The translations under genes were made by a program, and so were the position numbers. The notes beneath the pieces were generated by a model. It was given only the letters and a program-made list of their open reading frames with translations. It made no database searches and was not told the origin of the DNA. This document shows positions 18,538-28,219 of a DNA stretch of 57,829 nt, piece by piece. This stretch comes from Flavobacteriaceae bacterium (GTDB lineage Bacteria > Bacteroidota > Bacteroidia > Flavobacteriales > Flavobacteriaceae): the NCBI GenBank assembly GCA_002721175.1, contig PBJR01000012.1:81850-139678 (forward strand), in the 5' to 3' direction. The stretch's first letter is position 1, and each line of letters starts with the position of its first letter.

Positions 18538-19536
18538 TTATGAATTTAATTTTTGCCAAAGTAGGTCTTTTAAATCAATAATACCTATTTGTGTCAGTGA
18601 TGACATAAAAACATAATCAATTGAAAGTTCTTTGTCTAGTTCCAATTTGAGTTCGTTTTTTAATTCATCATCTAATAGATCACTCTTTGAGATGGCTATG
18701 ATGCGCTCTTTGTCTAAAATCTCAGGATTATATTGCCTTAGCTCACTCAATAATGTCTCATAATCTTTTTTTATATCTTTAGTATCTGCGGGTATTAAAA
18801 ATAATAAAATTGAATTTCTCTCAATATGCCTCAAAAAATAGTGCCCAAGACCTCTACCCTCCGATGCACCTTCAATAATTCCAGGAATATCTGCCATTAC
18901 AAAAGATTGGAAATCTCGATGACTGACTATACCCAAATTTGGTTTCAATGTGGTAAATTCGTAATTAGCAATTTTGGGCTTTGCTGCAGTTACTACGGAA
19001 AGAAGTGTTGACTTACCGGCATTAGGAAAACCAACTAATCCAACATCTGCAAGAACTTTCAGCTCTAATGTGACTTTTTTTTCTTCGCCTGGAATACCAG
19101 GTTGAGAGTAGCGAGGAGTTTGGTTAGTGGAAGATTTAAAATGCCAGTTTCCCAAGCCTCCCTTACCCCCCTCACACAAAATAACTTCTTGATTATGGTC
19201 CACTATTTCAAATAAAATTTTATCCGAACTGTTATCTTTAATAATTGTTCCCAAAGGCACTTCTAGAAAAATATCAACACCATTTGCTCCACTACTTCTG
19301 CTTTTGCTACCGTGTTCTCCATGTCCAGCTTTAAAATGCTTTTGAAACTTAAAATGATGCAGTGTCCATAAATTTTTATTACCGCGAATTATAATATGAC
19401 CTCCACGACCTCCGTCTCCACCATCAGGCCCACCTTTCGCCACAAACTTTTCTCTTCGAAAATGCTTTGAACCTTGACCTCCATCACCTGAATAAGCGTG
19501 GATCTTGATATAATCAACAAAATTACCTTCAGTCAC
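18538..19536 (-). CDS. obgE: Obg-family GTPase
   Basis: Essential GTPase involved in 50S maturation and stress signalling, 332 aa. The glycine-rich Obg fold fills residues about 1-158 ([30 protein letters not shown]). The G domain follows with [12 protein letters not shown] (P-loop), [14 protein letters not shown] (switch II) and SKSD (guanine recognition). It lacks the extra C-terminal OCT domain found in some Obg proteins, which is usual for this phylum. It lies 12 bp after adk, a typical adk-obg pairing in Bacteroidota. Confidence 0.95.
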   Translation of the reverse strand: MTEGNFVDYIKIHAYSGDGGQGSKHFRREKFVAKGGPDGGDGGRGGHIIIRGNKNLWTLHHFKFQKHFKAGHGEHGSKSRSSGANGVDIFLEVPLGTIIKDNSSDKILFEIVDHNQEVILCEGGKGGLGNWHFKSSTNQTPRYSQPGIPGEEKKVTLELKVLADVGLVGFPNAGKSTLLSVVTAAKPKIANYEFTTLKPNLGIVSHRDFQSFVMADIPGIIEGASEGRGLGHYFLRHIERNSILLFLIPADTKDIKKDYETLLSELRQYNPEILDKERIIAISKSDLLDDELKNELKLELDKELSIDYVFMSSLTQIGIIDLKDLLWQKLNS

Positions 19537-19548
19537 TTTTTTTATAAT

Positions 19549-20121
19549 TTACATTGAATCAATAACGTCAATCAAGCGATCTTTAATTTCGTCGATTTCA
19601 CCTACCCCACTAACTCCATAATATCTTCCTTTATTTAAGTAAAAAGATTTTAGAACAGCTGTTTCTTTATAGTAAACTTCTATTCTATTTCGAATTATTG
19701 ATTCGTTTGAGTCATCAGTTCGACCACTCGTTTTTCCACGGTTTAATAGTCGCTCAACAAGAATACTGTCTGGAACCTCTAAGGCGATCATAGCATTAAC
19801 CTCCGCACTCAACTTTAATAATAATTTTTGTAATGCATTGGCCTGATATATATTTCTTGGAAAGCCATCAAAAATAAATCCTAATGAATTTGAATTGTTT
19901 AATACTTCGCTGGCTAACATATCAACAGTTAATTGGTCAGGAACTAAAGATCCTTTGTCCATATGTGATTTGGCTAATTTGCCTAATGGGGTTTGATTTT
20001 TTATATTATCTCTAAAAACATCTCCAGTAGATATATGTACTAGATTATATTTTTTTTTCAAAAAATTAGCTTGTGTTCCTTTCCCCGCACCAGGAGGTCC
20101 AAATAGAACTACATTTAACAT
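19549..20121 (-). CDS. adk: Adenylate kinase
   Basis: Adenylate kinase (ATP + AMP to 2 ADP), 190 aa from ATG 20121, starting MLNVVLFGPPGAGKGTQ. The P-loop GPPGAGKGT, the AMP-binding TGDVFRDNI and FDGFPRNIYQA, and a short LID (NRGKTSGRTDD) are present. The frame is open to a TTG at 20154, which would add 11 residues with no family counterpart. A -7 element at 20176-20169 puts the transcript start near 20162, so the internal ATG with a leader of about 40 nt is preferred. It is the first gene of an adk-obg-TPR unit, divergent from purK. Confidence 0.93.
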   Translation of the reverse strand: MLNVVLFGPPGAGKGTQANFLKKKYNLVHISTGDVFRDNIKNQTPLGKLAKSHMDKGSLVPDQLTVDMLASEVLNNSNSLGFIFDGFPRNIYQANALQKLLLKLSAEVNAMIALEVPDSILVERLLNRGKTSGRTDDSNESIIRNRIEVYYKETAVLKSFYLNKGRYYGVSGVGEIDEIKDRLIDVIDSM

Positions 20122-20168
20122 TTTATTTGAATTTGAACTGAACATTGCTTCCAAAGCTTAATTAATTG

Positions 20169-20176
20169 CAAAGATA
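20169..20176 (-). promoter_or_regulatory. -7 promoter element for adk
   Basis: The minus-strand octamer TATCTTTG matches TAnnTTTG exactly. No TTG box is found at a normal distance. It helps choose the adk start codon at 20121. Confidence 0.5.
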
Positions 20177-20241
20177 ATCAAATACAAAGTGGAGATAACA
20201 TTTTGAAGATAGATTTTAATGTCAAATTTCAATTTTAAATG

Positions 20242-20249
20242 TATTTTTG
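20242..20249 (+). promoter_or_regulatory. -7 promoter element for purKE
   Basis: TATTTTTG matches TAnnTTTG, 25 bp before the purK TTG start. It is divergent from the adk element, so the 20122-20274 gap holds back-to-back promoters. No clear upstream TTG box at 17-21 nt. Confidence 0.45.
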
Positions 20250-20274
20250 CTAACATAACTTAATACAAACTGAT

Positions 20275-21429
20275 TTGCAATTTTTTACTTCTATAAATAA
20301 ACTTGGAATTTTAGGTGGTGGTCAATTAGGAAAAATGATGCTTTATAATACCAGAAAATTTGACATATATACATGTGTTTTAGATCCAAGTGATGATGCC
20401 CCAAGTAAATTAGCTTGTAATGAATTTTACAAAGGAGACCTAATGGATTTTGAAACTGTTTATAATTTTGGAAAAAAAGTAAACATTTTAACTATTGAAA
20501 TTGAGAATGTTAATACAAAAGCTTTAAAAAACCTTGAGGAGGAAGGAATCAAAGTATACCCAAGTTCCGAAACTCTAGAAATAATCCAAAATAAAGCAAA
20601 ACAAAAATCGTTCTATAAAAAAAATAATTTACCAACAGCAACCTTTAAAAAATATTTAGATAAAATTGAACTTGAAAATGCTGTTTTGATGGGTGTAGAA
20701 AAAGTTCCGTTCGTTTGGAAGAGTGCAAAATTTGGATATGACGGAAACGGGGTGAAAATTATTCGTTCCAAATCAGACACAAGAGAATTACCAAATGTTG
20801 AATGTATCGCTGAGGAATATATTCCCTTCAACAAAGAAATTTCGGTAATTGTGGCTCGAAATTTAAAAGGTGAAACTAGTACATACCCTGTTTTTGAAAT
20901 GGAATTTCACTCTGAAGCCAACCAAGTTGAATATGTAATTTGCCCTGCAAGAATTTCAAAATCAATTGCAGAAAAAGCAACATCATTAGCTGTCAACGTT
21001 TCACAAAAATTTAATCATATTGGCCTGCTGGCGGTTGAAATGTTTGTTACCGATGATAACGATATCTTAATCAACGAGGTAGCACCACGACCACATAACT
21101 CTGGCCACCAAACAATTGAAGCAAACTATACCTCACAATTTGAACAACATCTGAGAGCTATTTTAAATTTACCGCTGGGTTCAACTGAAAATAAGTTGTG
21201 TTCAGTAATGGTTAACTTAGTAGGTAGTGAAGGTCATAACGGCCCGGTTGTTTACGAAAATATTGAAAAAATATTGAGCTTTGACGGTGTGACTCCCCAT
21301 ATTTATGGAAAAAAAAACACTCGCCCTTTTAGAAAAATGGGACATGTAACCATTATTAACTCTAGTATTGAAAAAGCAAAAACAATCGCAAAAAAAATCA
21401 AAGAATCAGTCAAAATAATAAGTAAATAA
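20275..21429 (+). CDS. purK: N5-carboxyaminoimidazole ribonucleotide synthase
   Basis: ATP-grasp enzyme of purine synthesis, 384 aa, converting AIR plus bicarbonate and ATP to N5-[19 protein letters not shown] is the N-terminal nucleotide-fold signature. The ATP-grasp core contains [49 protein letters not shown]. The start is TTG at 20275: there is no ATG before the glycine-rich motif, and relatives have a similar short tail ahead of it. The purE gene follows 1 bp after the stop, so the two catalytic steps are encoded together. Confidence 0.95.
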   Translation: MQFFTSINKLGILGGGQLGKMMLYNTRKFDIYTCVLDPSDDAPSKLACNEFYKGDLMDFETVYNFGKKVNILTIEIENVNTKALKNLEEEGIKVYPSSETLEIIQNKAKQKSFYKKNNLPTATFKKYLDKIELENAVLMGVEKVPFVWKSAKFGYDGNGVKIIRSKSDTRELPNVECIAEEYIPFNKEISVIVARNLKGETSTYPVFEMEFHSEANQVEYVICPARISKSIAEKATSLAVNVSQKFNHIGLLAVEMFVTDDNDILINEVAPRPHNSGHQTIEANYTSQFEQHLRAILNLPLGSTENKLCSVMVNLVGSEGHNGPVVYENIEKILSFDGVTPHIYGKKNTRPFRKMGHVTIINSSIEKAKTIAKKIKESVKIISK

Positions 21430-21430
21430 T

Positions 21431-21919
21431 ATGGCAAAAGTTGGAATAGTTATGGGAAGTGACAGCGATATGCCTGTCATGAAAGAGGCAATTGAAATAT
21501 TAAATGATTTTAATATAGAAATTGAAGTCGATATAGTATCTGCTCACCGAACTCCTGAAAAACTCTTTGAGTACGCAAGCACCGCGCATGAAAAGGGTTT
21601 AAAAGTAATTATTGCTGGAGCTGGAGGTGCAGCTCATTTACCAGGCATGATAGCAGCGGTCTGTCCTCTTCCTGTAATTGGTGTTCCTGTAAAATCAACA
21701 AATTCTATTGACGGTTGGGATTCAGTTCTCTCAATATTACAAATGCCAGGCGGAGTTCCTGTTGCTACTGTAGCTCTCAACGGAGGAAAAAATGCTGGGA
21801 TTTTAGCAGCACAAATAATTGGATCAAATGATGAATCAGTTCTTGACAAAATAAAGCTCTATAAAAAAGAATTAGAAACCAAAGTTCATAAAGCATCTAA
21901 AAATCTAAAATCTAAATAA
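21431..21919 (+). CDS. purE: N5-carboxyaminoimidazole ribonucleotide mutase
   Basis: Class I PurE, 162 aa, converting N5-CAIR to CAIR. The hallmark [13 protein letters not shown] (about 8-20), the SAHRTPEK loop and [10 protein letters not shown] are present, and the length matches the family. It is directly coupled to purK (stop and ATG separated by one base). It converges on the split membrane gene 18 bp downstream. Confidence 0.96.
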   Translation: MAKVGIVMGSDSDMPVMKEAIEILNDFNIEIEVDIVSAHRTPEKLFEYASTAHEKGLKVIIAGAGGAAHLPGMIAAVCPLPVIGVPVKSTNSIDGWDSVLSILQMPGGVPVATVALNGGKNAGILAAQIIGSNDESVLDKIKLYKKELETKVHKASKNLKSK

Positions 21920-21937
21920 TTTTATCCAATAAAGTGT

Positions 21938-22782
21938 TTATGCTGAAGGCAAACTTTTCAATGTTATTAACATAAATAACCAAAATATTGGAATAGCTTC
22001 AACCCATAAAGAAGTAAAATAGATTGAATTATTGGTATCGCTTTTAAATAAAGCAATTGTAGTTAACAGCATTGTTAATATTAATGCGATCAGATCAGCT
22101 GGAGAGTTAGTCAGAAATAATAGATTAAAAATCAATACAACTAATAAGCCAAAGTATCCAACAAATTTGGTATTTCTAATCCCTATTTTTTGTGGAATTG
22201 TAGAAATTTTGATGTCATCTTGCGACATATCTCTAATTTCAAATGGAAGCATTAAAACAAAAACAAAAATAAAACGCTCGATAAATAATTTTAATTGGCT
22301 CGGCTCAAATTGTAAGTTAGCTTCTAAAATAGGGAGAGTTACTGTAGTTACAGACCATACAAAAGAAATAATATAAATTTTAAAGCCTTTTATCGCTCTT
22401 AAACCAGTAAATTTATAAAATGGTAAATCATAAAAAAGAATTACAAATGATAATAAGAAAACAATTATTATCAATTCAATAGAAAGTTTATAAATTGTGA
22501 ATAATACTAAAAAAAAGATAAAATAGATAGTATTTTGATTTTTAAAATCATTTCAGCCCCATAATTGGATTTTAGCTTTGTATGTCCAAAGAATTTAATA
22601 AAATTATATCCCAACACTGTTGATGAGAAAATGAAAAGGAGTAAGGTTGTAGAAATATTAAAATTAAACCTATAACAGCTTAAAAATGAAAAAGATATTA
22701 CTGAAATAGCTACATGTAAACTACTTTGTATATAAAAATTTAAAAATTGCTTTAATTTATTCACAGTATAAAAATAGAACAA
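21938..22782 (-). pseudogene. UbiA-like multi-pass membrane protein, split by a frameshift
   Basis: Two minus-strand reading frames, 22782-22507 (91 aa) and 22474-21938 (178 aa from a TTG), are halves of one membrane protein. The first stops with TCT TTT TTT TAG at a run of eight T (plus-strand A at 22509-22516). Adding one T would read straight through the gap and join the second frame without any stop, giving about 281 aa. The N-terminal half has a first helix and VLGYNFIKFFG, the C-terminal half has LPFEIRDMSQDD and STIPQKIGI, which resemble a UbiA-superfamily membrane family that I recall from flavobacteria. It may be a decayed gene, a homopolymer sequencing error, or slippage-dependent expression. 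Confidence 0.75.
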
Positions 22783-22851
22783 ACTGTTAATAAGCTGAAA
22801 AATCCGTTAAAAACTTTAATTTTAATGTAAAATTTAGGCTAAATAAATCCT

Positions 22852-22859
22852 TAATTTTG
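22852..22859 (+). promoter_or_regulatory. -7 promoter element for gcvP
   Basis: TAATTTTG matches TAnnTTTG and lies 19 bp before the ATG. No TTG box at the expected spacing was seen, and no glycine-riboswitch-like structure fits in the short leader. Confidence 0.45.
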
Positions 22860-22878
22860 TGTTTATATAAAACCCAAA

Positions 22879-25725
22879 ATGAATCCAGAAAATTTTTCTC
22901 AAAGACACATTGGTCCAAGTGAATCTCAAATAAAAGAGATGTTAGATGTTGTTGGAGTATCCAGCTTAGATGAACTAATTAATCAAACAGTCCCTAATAA
23001 TATTAAACTTTTCAAATCAATGTCACTAAGTCCTCCAATGAGCGAACAAGATTACATTGAACACATTCGTGATCTTGGGCAGGAAAATAAAGTTTATAAA
23101 TCCTATATCGGGATGGGATACCACCCGTCTAACTTACCAGCTGTCATACAAAGAAATATTTTAGAGAATCCAGGTTGGTATACAGCTTACACTCCGTATC
23201 AAGCTGAGATTGCTCAAGGTAGACTTGAAGCTTTAATAAATTTTCAAACCATGATAACTGAACTGACTGGTATGGAAATTGCTAATGCATCATTACTAGA
23301 CGAAAGTACAGCAGCTGCAGAGGCAATGGCTCTTCTCTATTCAGTAAGAAGTCGTGACTCGGTAAAAGAAAATACTGTTAAATTTTTTGTTTCTGATGAT
23401 ATCTTGCCACAAACCCTATCAGTATTAAAAACACGAGCTATTCCTATTGGAATAAATCTTGTTGTTGGCAAAACAGAAGAATTTAGTTTTTCTAATGAAT
23501 ACTTTGGTGCTATGGTGCAATATCCTGGAGCCTCTGGAAAAATCATTGACTTAAAATCATTTATAAAAAATTCTAATAATAACAATATTAGAGTCGTTGT
23601 ATCCGCTGATATATTGGGCTTAGTACTACTTGAATCACCTGGTAAGTATGGTGCTGATGTTGTTGTGGGTACAACCCAGAGATTCGGTATTCCCATGGGA
23701 TTTGGTGGGCCACATGCTGCCTACTTTGCTACTAAAGAAAGCTATAAAAGAAATATTCCTGGAAGAATTATTGGAGTTTCTAAAGATATGAACGGTAACC
23801 CCGCCTTAAGAATGGCTCTACAAACCAGAGAACAACATATCAAAAGAGATCGTGCTACTTCCAATATTTGCACTGCCCAAGTGCTCCTTGCTGTAATGGC
23901 CGGAATGTATGGTGTTTATCATGGCCCTAAAGGACTAAAATATATTGCAAAAAAAATTAATAAACTCACCAACGTCCTTGCAAAATCGCTTTATGCTATG
24001 AACGTAAATGTAAAACATTTGGAGTTTTTTGATACAATTCAAATTGAAACTAACATACTTAATAAAATTAAGAAAAATGCAATAAGAAAAGGAATAAATT
24101 TTTATTATCCTGATCAAAAAACAATATCAATTTCTATAAACGAGACTACAAGTTTAAAAGATATTAAACAAATACTAAATGTCTTTTCGGAATCACTTGA
24201 AACCCCATTTGTCTTAGATGAATCTGACACTCAGTCTATTCCAAAGTCACAAAAAAGAGTATCAAATTTTATGACCTCATTAGTTTTTAATTCTCACCAC
24301 TCAGAAACTGAATTAATGCGCTACATAAAAAAATTAGAAAGAAAAGACTTAGCTCTAAATTATTCAATGATATCTTTAGGCTCTTGCACAATGAAGTTAA
24401 ATGCAGCTGTTGAAATGCTTCCTTTGAGTTGGTCAAATTGGAACAATATTCATCCTTTTGCTCCTAACGATCAAGTTCAGGGTTATTCTAAAATGCTTAT
24501 GCGTTTAGAAGAACAACTAAATGAAATTACAGGATTTGCGGGAACCTCATTACAGCCAAATTCTGGTGCCCAAGGTGAATTTGCTGGATTAATGGTGATT
24601 AAAGCATATCACGAATCCAGAGGAGATCACCACAGAAATATATGTATTATTCCATCATCAGCTCACGGTACTAACCCCGCAAGCGCAGTTATGGCTGGTA
24701 TGAAAGTAGTAGTAACTAAATCATCTGACAATGGAAACATTGATTTAGATGATGTTCGAGAAAAAGCGATATTTTACAAAGATCAACTAGCTGCATTAAT
24801 GGTTACTTATCCGTCTACACACGGAGTTTATGAATCAGAAATAAAAGAAATTACTCAAATTATTCATGATTACGGAGGGCAAGTTTACATGGATGGTGCC
24901 AACATGAACGCCCAGGTTGGACTAACTAGTCCTGGCCAAATTGGTGCAGATGTATGTCATTTAAATTTACACAAGACATTTGCAATACCGCACGGTGGAG
25001 GTGGCCCAGGAGTTGGTCCAATATGCGTAGCTAAACAATTAGTTCCGTTTTTACCTGGAAACCCAATCGTAAAGACAGGGGGTAAGCAGTCAATTAGCTC
25101 TATTTCTGGAGCTCCATTTGGATCTGCATTGGCCTGTTTAATTTCATATGGCTACATTAAAATGCTTGGAGCTGAAGGTTTAACAAATTCAACAAAAGTT
25201 GCAATTTTGAATGCCAACTACATTAAGGAAAGGCTTAAAGGACATTACAAAACTTTATACTCCGGAGAAAACGGTCGAGCTGCACACGAAATGATTATTG
25301 ACTGCCGGGAGTTTAAAGCAAACGGTATTGAAGTTGTTGATATCGCAAAACGTTTGATGGACTATGGCTTTCACGCTCCTACTGTTTCCTTCCCAGTTGC
25401 TGGAACTATGATGATAGAGCCAACCGAAAGCGAAAGCAGAAAAGAAATTGATAGATTCTGTGATGCATTAATATCAATTAGAGATGAAATTGATTACTCC
25501 CACAAATCGGACCCAAACAATCCTTTAAAAAATGCTCCTCACACGTTAGAAATGTTTATAAACGACAACTGGCCATATCCTTACAGCAAAATCACTGCTG
25601 CTTTTCCTCTTGAATATATAAGAGAAGATAAATTTTGGCCATCGGTGCGAAGGGTTGATGATGCTTACGGAGATAGGAATCTAGTTTGTACTTGCGAACC
25701 TATAGAACAGTATATCGAAGTTTAA
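22879..25725 (+). CDS. gcvP: Glycine dehydrogenase (decarboxylating), P protein
   Basis: PLP-dependent P protein of the glycine cleavage system, 948 aa, the fused single-chain form. It decarboxylates glycine and passes the aminomethyl group to the lipoyl H protein. The start FSQRHIGPSE is typical. The N-terminal half carries GMGYHPSNLPAVIQRN and NASLLDESTAAAEAM. The C-terminal half carries SCTMKLNAA, PNSGAQGEFAG, SAHGTNPASA and the PLP-binding Lys699 in HLNLHKTFAIPHGGGGPG. Gene gcvT or gcvH is not adjacent. The FabH-like gene starts 9 bp downstream, so read-through into the next trio is likely. Confidence 0.97.
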   Translation: MNPENFSQRHIGPSESQIKEMLDVVGVSSLDELINQTVPNNIKLFKSMSLSPPMSEQDYIEHIRDLGQENKVYKSYIGMGYHPSNLPAVIQRNILENPGWYTAYTPYQAEIAQGRLEALINFQTMITELTGMEIANASLLDESTAAAEAMALLYSVRSRDSVKENTVKFFVSDDILPQTLSVLKTRAIPIGINLVVGKTEEFSFSNEYFGAMVQYPGASGKIIDLKSFIKNSNNNNIRVVVSADILGLVLLESPGKYGADVVVGTTQRFGIPMGFGGPHAAYFATKESYKRNIPGRIIGVSKDMNGNPALRMALQTREQHIKRDRATSNICTAQVLLAVMAGMYGVYHGPKGLKYIAKKINKLTNVLAKSLYAMNVNVKHLEFFDTIQIETNILNKIKKNAIRKGINFYYPDQKTISISINETTSLKDIKQILNVFSESLETPFVLDESDTQSIPKSQKRVSNFMTSLVFNSHHSETELMRYIKKLERKDLALNYSMISLGSCTMKLNAAVEMLPLSWSNWNNIHPFAPNDQVQGYSKMLMRLEEQLNEITGFAGTSLQPNSGAQGEFAGLMVIKAYHESRGDHHRNICIIPSSAHGTNPASAVMAGMKVVVTKSSDNGNIDLDDVREKAIFYKDQLAALMVTYPSTHGVYESEIKEITQIIHDYGGQVYMDGANMNAQVGLTSPGQIGADVCHLNLHKTFAIPHGGGGPGVGPICVAKQLVPFLPGNPIVKTGGKQSISSISGAPFGSALACLISYGYIKMLGAEGLTNSTKVAILNANYIKERLKGHYKTLYSGENGRAAHEMIIDCREFKANGIEVVDIAKRLMDYGFHAPTVSFPVAGTMMIEPTESESRKEIDRFCDALISIRDEIDYSHKSDPNNPLKNAPHTLEMFINDNWPYPYSKITAAFPLEYIREDKFWPSVRRVDDAYGDRNLVCTCEPIEQYIEV

Positions 25726-25734
25726 AAGAAACTC

Positions 25735-26793
25735 ATGAATATTCACATTTCCGGGACAGGGAGCTACATTCCAAAAATTGTAAAAAAGAATAACGGATTT
25801 GATAAAAATAAGTTTTTTACAATGCAAGGTGAGCCAATAGAAACTCCAATCAAAACAATTATTGATAAATTTAAAGCAATTACCGGTATTTCCGAAAGAC
25901 GTTATGCAAAGGTAGAATTATCAACATCAGATTTAGGTTTTCTGGCCTCACGAAAGGCCATAACTGATGCAAAAATTGATCCAGAAACAATTGATTATAT
26001 CATTTGTGCCCATAACTTTGGTGATGTAAAACACAAAGCGATTCAAAGTGATATTTTACCATGTTTAGCTGCTAGAATAAAGCATCTTTTAAAGATTAAA
26101 AACCCTGGTTGTGTAGCATATGATATTCTTTTTGGCTGTCCAGGTTGGATTGAAGGAATAATTCAGGCCAATGGATTTATAAAAGCAGGTTTGGCAAAAA
26201 GATGCTTAGTAATTGGTGCGGAGACATTATCCAGAGTTGTAGATAACTTTGATAGGGATTCAATGATTTATTCTGATGGTGCAGGAGCATGCGTAATAGA
26301 GCTCTCAAAAGAATCTAATGGGATAATTGCACATGAAACATCATCTCATACATATGACGAAGTTTATCACTTATTTTTTGGAAGATCAAATAATCAATTA
26401 AAAGATAAAGACACTCGCTTTATAAAAATGCACGGAAGAAAAATTTATGAATTTGCATTAAATAATGTTCCTTCAGCAATAAAAAAATGTATAGATAAAA
26501 GTGGCTATCATATTTCAGATGTAAAGAAAATATTAATTCATCAAGCAAATGAAAAAATGGATGAAGCAATAATAAAACGCCTTTACAGGCTATACAAAGT
26601 GCCAGTACCCAATGGGATAATGCCAATGACAATAAATAAACTAGGAAATAGTTCAGTGGCTACTGTTCCAACCCTTTTTGATTTACTTCGAAATGGAAAA
26701 ATAACAGACCATAAAATATCAAAAGGAGACATTATAATATTTGCAAGTGTTGGTGCTGGTATGCATATTAATGCAGTAGTATATAAATATTAA
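25735..26793 (+). CDS. FabH-like 3-oxoacyl-ACP synthase III family protein
   Basis: Thiolase-fold ketosynthase III family enzyme, 352 aa, which condenses an acyl group with malonyl-ACP or a related acceptor. The triad is complete: Cys135 (FGCPGW), His269 (IHQANEKM) and Asn305 (LGNSSVAT). YSDGAGACVIEL is the usual structural motif. It is not in a fatty-acid gene cluster. It opens a tight run with a methyltransferase-like gene (stop and ATG adjacent, TAAATG) and a glycosyltransferase. This context suggests a dedicated lipid or secondary metabolite rather than housekeeping FabH. Product unknown. Confidence 0.87.
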   Translation: MNIHISGTGSYIPKIVKKNNGFDKNKFFTMQGEPIETPIKTIIDKFKAITGISERRYAKVELSTSDLGFLASRKAITDAKIDPETIDYIICAHNFGDVKHKAIQSDILPCLAARIKHLLKIKNPGCVAYDILFGCPGWIEGIIQANGFIKAGLAKRCLVIGAETLSRVVDNFDRDSMIYSDGAGACVIELSKESNGIIAHETSSHTYDEVYHLFFGRSNNQLKDKDTRFIKMHGRKIYEFALNNVPSAIKKCIDKSGYHISDVKKILIHQANEKMDEAIIKRLYRLYKVPVPNGIMPMTINKLGNSSVATVPTLFDLLRNGKITDHKISKGDIIIFASVGAGMHINAVVYKY

Positions 26794-27315
26794 ATGAACA
26801 TTAATAAACATTCATTAAAACGCTTTAAATTAACTCTTAACTTTGTTGATAAATGTATTTCAAAGAAAGATAGAATTTTGGATTTGGGAGTAGAAAATAA
26901 TCTTTCTAATTTAATAAAGTCAAATGGGTATTTTGTTACTAATACAAAAGGGGAGGACTTAGATTTAGATTTGAGTTCATTAGACAAAAATAACTATGAG
27001 GTTGTTACGGCATTTGAAATTTTGGAGCACTTAGTAGCGCCTTTTAATGTTCTAAGTAAAATTAAAGCAAAAAAACTAATTGCCAGTGTGCCACTCAGAT
27101 TGTGGTTTTCAAACGCATACAGAAGTAAATCGGATCCATGGGACCGGCACTTTCATGAGTTTGAAGATTGGCAATTTGAGTGGTTGCTTGAAAAAAGCGG
27201 ATGGAAAATAAAAAAAAGAAAAAAATGGACTAACCCTGTAAATAAAATAGGTATCAGACCATTTCTAAGATGTTTTACTCCACGTTACTATATAATTTAC
27301 GCAGAAAAATTTTGA
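26794..27315 (+). CDS. Methyltransferase-like protein with degenerate SAM motif
   Basis: Protein of 173 aa resembling small class I SAM-dependent methyltransferases (methyltransferase type 11/23). A Rossmann-like start IEDRILDLG-type strand (RILDLGVENNLS) and the later FEILEHLVAPFNVL and LIASVPLRLWF segments fit that fold. The usual glycine-rich GxGxG loop is replaced by GVENNLS, so SAM binding is doubtful. RSKSDPWDRHFHEFEDW follows. It begins directly after the FabH-like stop and overlaps the glycosyltransferase start, so all three are probably translated together. It may be a methyltransferase with an unusual loop or a non-catalytic relative. Confidence 0.7.
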   Translation: MNINKHSLKRFKLTLNFVDKCISKKDRILDLGVENNLSNLIKSNGYFVTNTKGEDLDLDLSSLDKNNYEVVTAFEILEHLVAPFNVLSKIKAKKLIASVPLRLWFSNAYRSKSDPWDRHFHEFEDWQFEWLLEKSGWKIKKRKKWTNPVNKIGIRPFLRCFTPRYYIIYAEKF

Positions 27316-28190
27316 AAATATATGTAGTAGTAACAATTTTCAATGAAGAAAACTTCATAGAAGATAGTTTAAAATCCTTATTAGATCAAACTTACCAAGC
27401 AAAAAAAATTTTGGTTGTAGATGATAACTCCACTGATAGGACACATGAAATTGTACAAAAAATTGAGAGTCAATCTTCAATTTTAAAATTGATAAAATAT
27501 TCATCAAAGACTGGGCACTCACCAGGAAAAAAAGTAATTGAGGGCTTTAAATTTGGCTTAAAACAACTTGACGAAAATTATGATATAATTTGCAAATTTG
27601 ATGGGGACGTGACATTCCCAATAAATTATTTTGAAAAAATAATTCATCACTACAAACGTAATCCAAAAATAGGCATGGTATCTGGTCTTTGCTTTGTAAA
27701 AGAAAACCAAAAATGGGTTTATGAGAATATAGCTTCGAAAAATCATATTCGGGGTCCAATTAAATCATACAGAAAAAAATGCTTTGATTCAATTGGAGGA
27801 TTAAAATCTTCTGAAGGTTGGGATACCGTTGATGAATTAATTGCTTTACACAGAGGATGGGAATTTTATACTGATAAAATGTTAAAAGTAAAACACTTGA
27901 AAGCAACTGGGTCTAACTATGAAAAGTCAGTTAAGTTTAATGAAGGAAAAGCGCTTTACAAGATCAGAAGTGGAATAATTATAACACTAATATCAGCATT
28001 TAAAAGGGCTTACAATAAAAAAAGAATATCAATCCTTTTCTACTGTATAATCGGATTTCTTATAGCTATGATAAAGAATGAAAGTTTTATCGTAACAAAA
28101 GAAGAGGGGCGTTTTATAAGATATCATCGCTGGAAAAACATATACAAAAGACTTACTTCATTCACTATACTATATGTTTATAATAAATAA
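27312..28190 (+). CDS. Family 2 glycosyltransferase
   Basis: GT-A fold glycosyltransferase of about 292 aa. It begins IYVVVTIFNEENFIEDSL and contains VVDDNSTDRT and FDGDVTFP (the DxD-type metal site), followed by a region with RGPIKSYRKKCFD and GWDTVDEL, the acceptor-side motif. A hydrophobic stretch lies at about 245-265 (IIGFLIAMI), suggesting membrane association. I chose the TTG at 27312, whose bases overlap the preceding TGA; an ATG at 27270 would overlap the methyltransferase gene by 46 bp and is the alternative. It closes the trio. Sugar and acceptor cannot be inferred. Confidence 0.85.
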   Translation: MKIYVVVTIFNEENFIEDSLKSLLDQTYQAKKILVVDDNSTDRTHEIVQKIESQSSILKLIKYSSKTGHSPGKKVIEGFKFGLKQLDENYDIICKFDGDVTFPINYFEKIIHHYKRNPKIGMVSGLCFVKENQKWVYENIASKNHIRGPIKSYRKKCFDSIGGLKSSEGWDTVDELIALHRGWEFYTDKMLKVKHLKATGSNYEKSVKFNEGKALYKIRSGIIITLISAFKRAYNKKRISILFYCIIGFLIAMIKNESFIVTKEEGRFIRYHRWKNIYKRLTSFTILYVYNK

Positions 28191-28219
28191 ATTAATATAG
28201 AGTTTTTGTATTTTAAAAA

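Noticed and set aside
22032-22376. Plus-strand 114-codon frame opposite the split membrane gene
   Set aside because: It runs against the C-terminal half of the frameshifted UbiA-like gene and has no motif; the minus-strand frame has clear membrane helices and family blocks.
23337-23696. Minus-strand 119-codon frame opposite gcvP
   Set aside because: It mirrors conserved P-protein sequence, so it is a by-product of the real gene.
28198-28215. A/T-only inverted repeat between the GT2 and enoyl-CoA hydratase genes
   Set aside because: The stem is almost all A-T pairs, which arises readily by chance in this AT-rich sequence; too weak to call a terminator.
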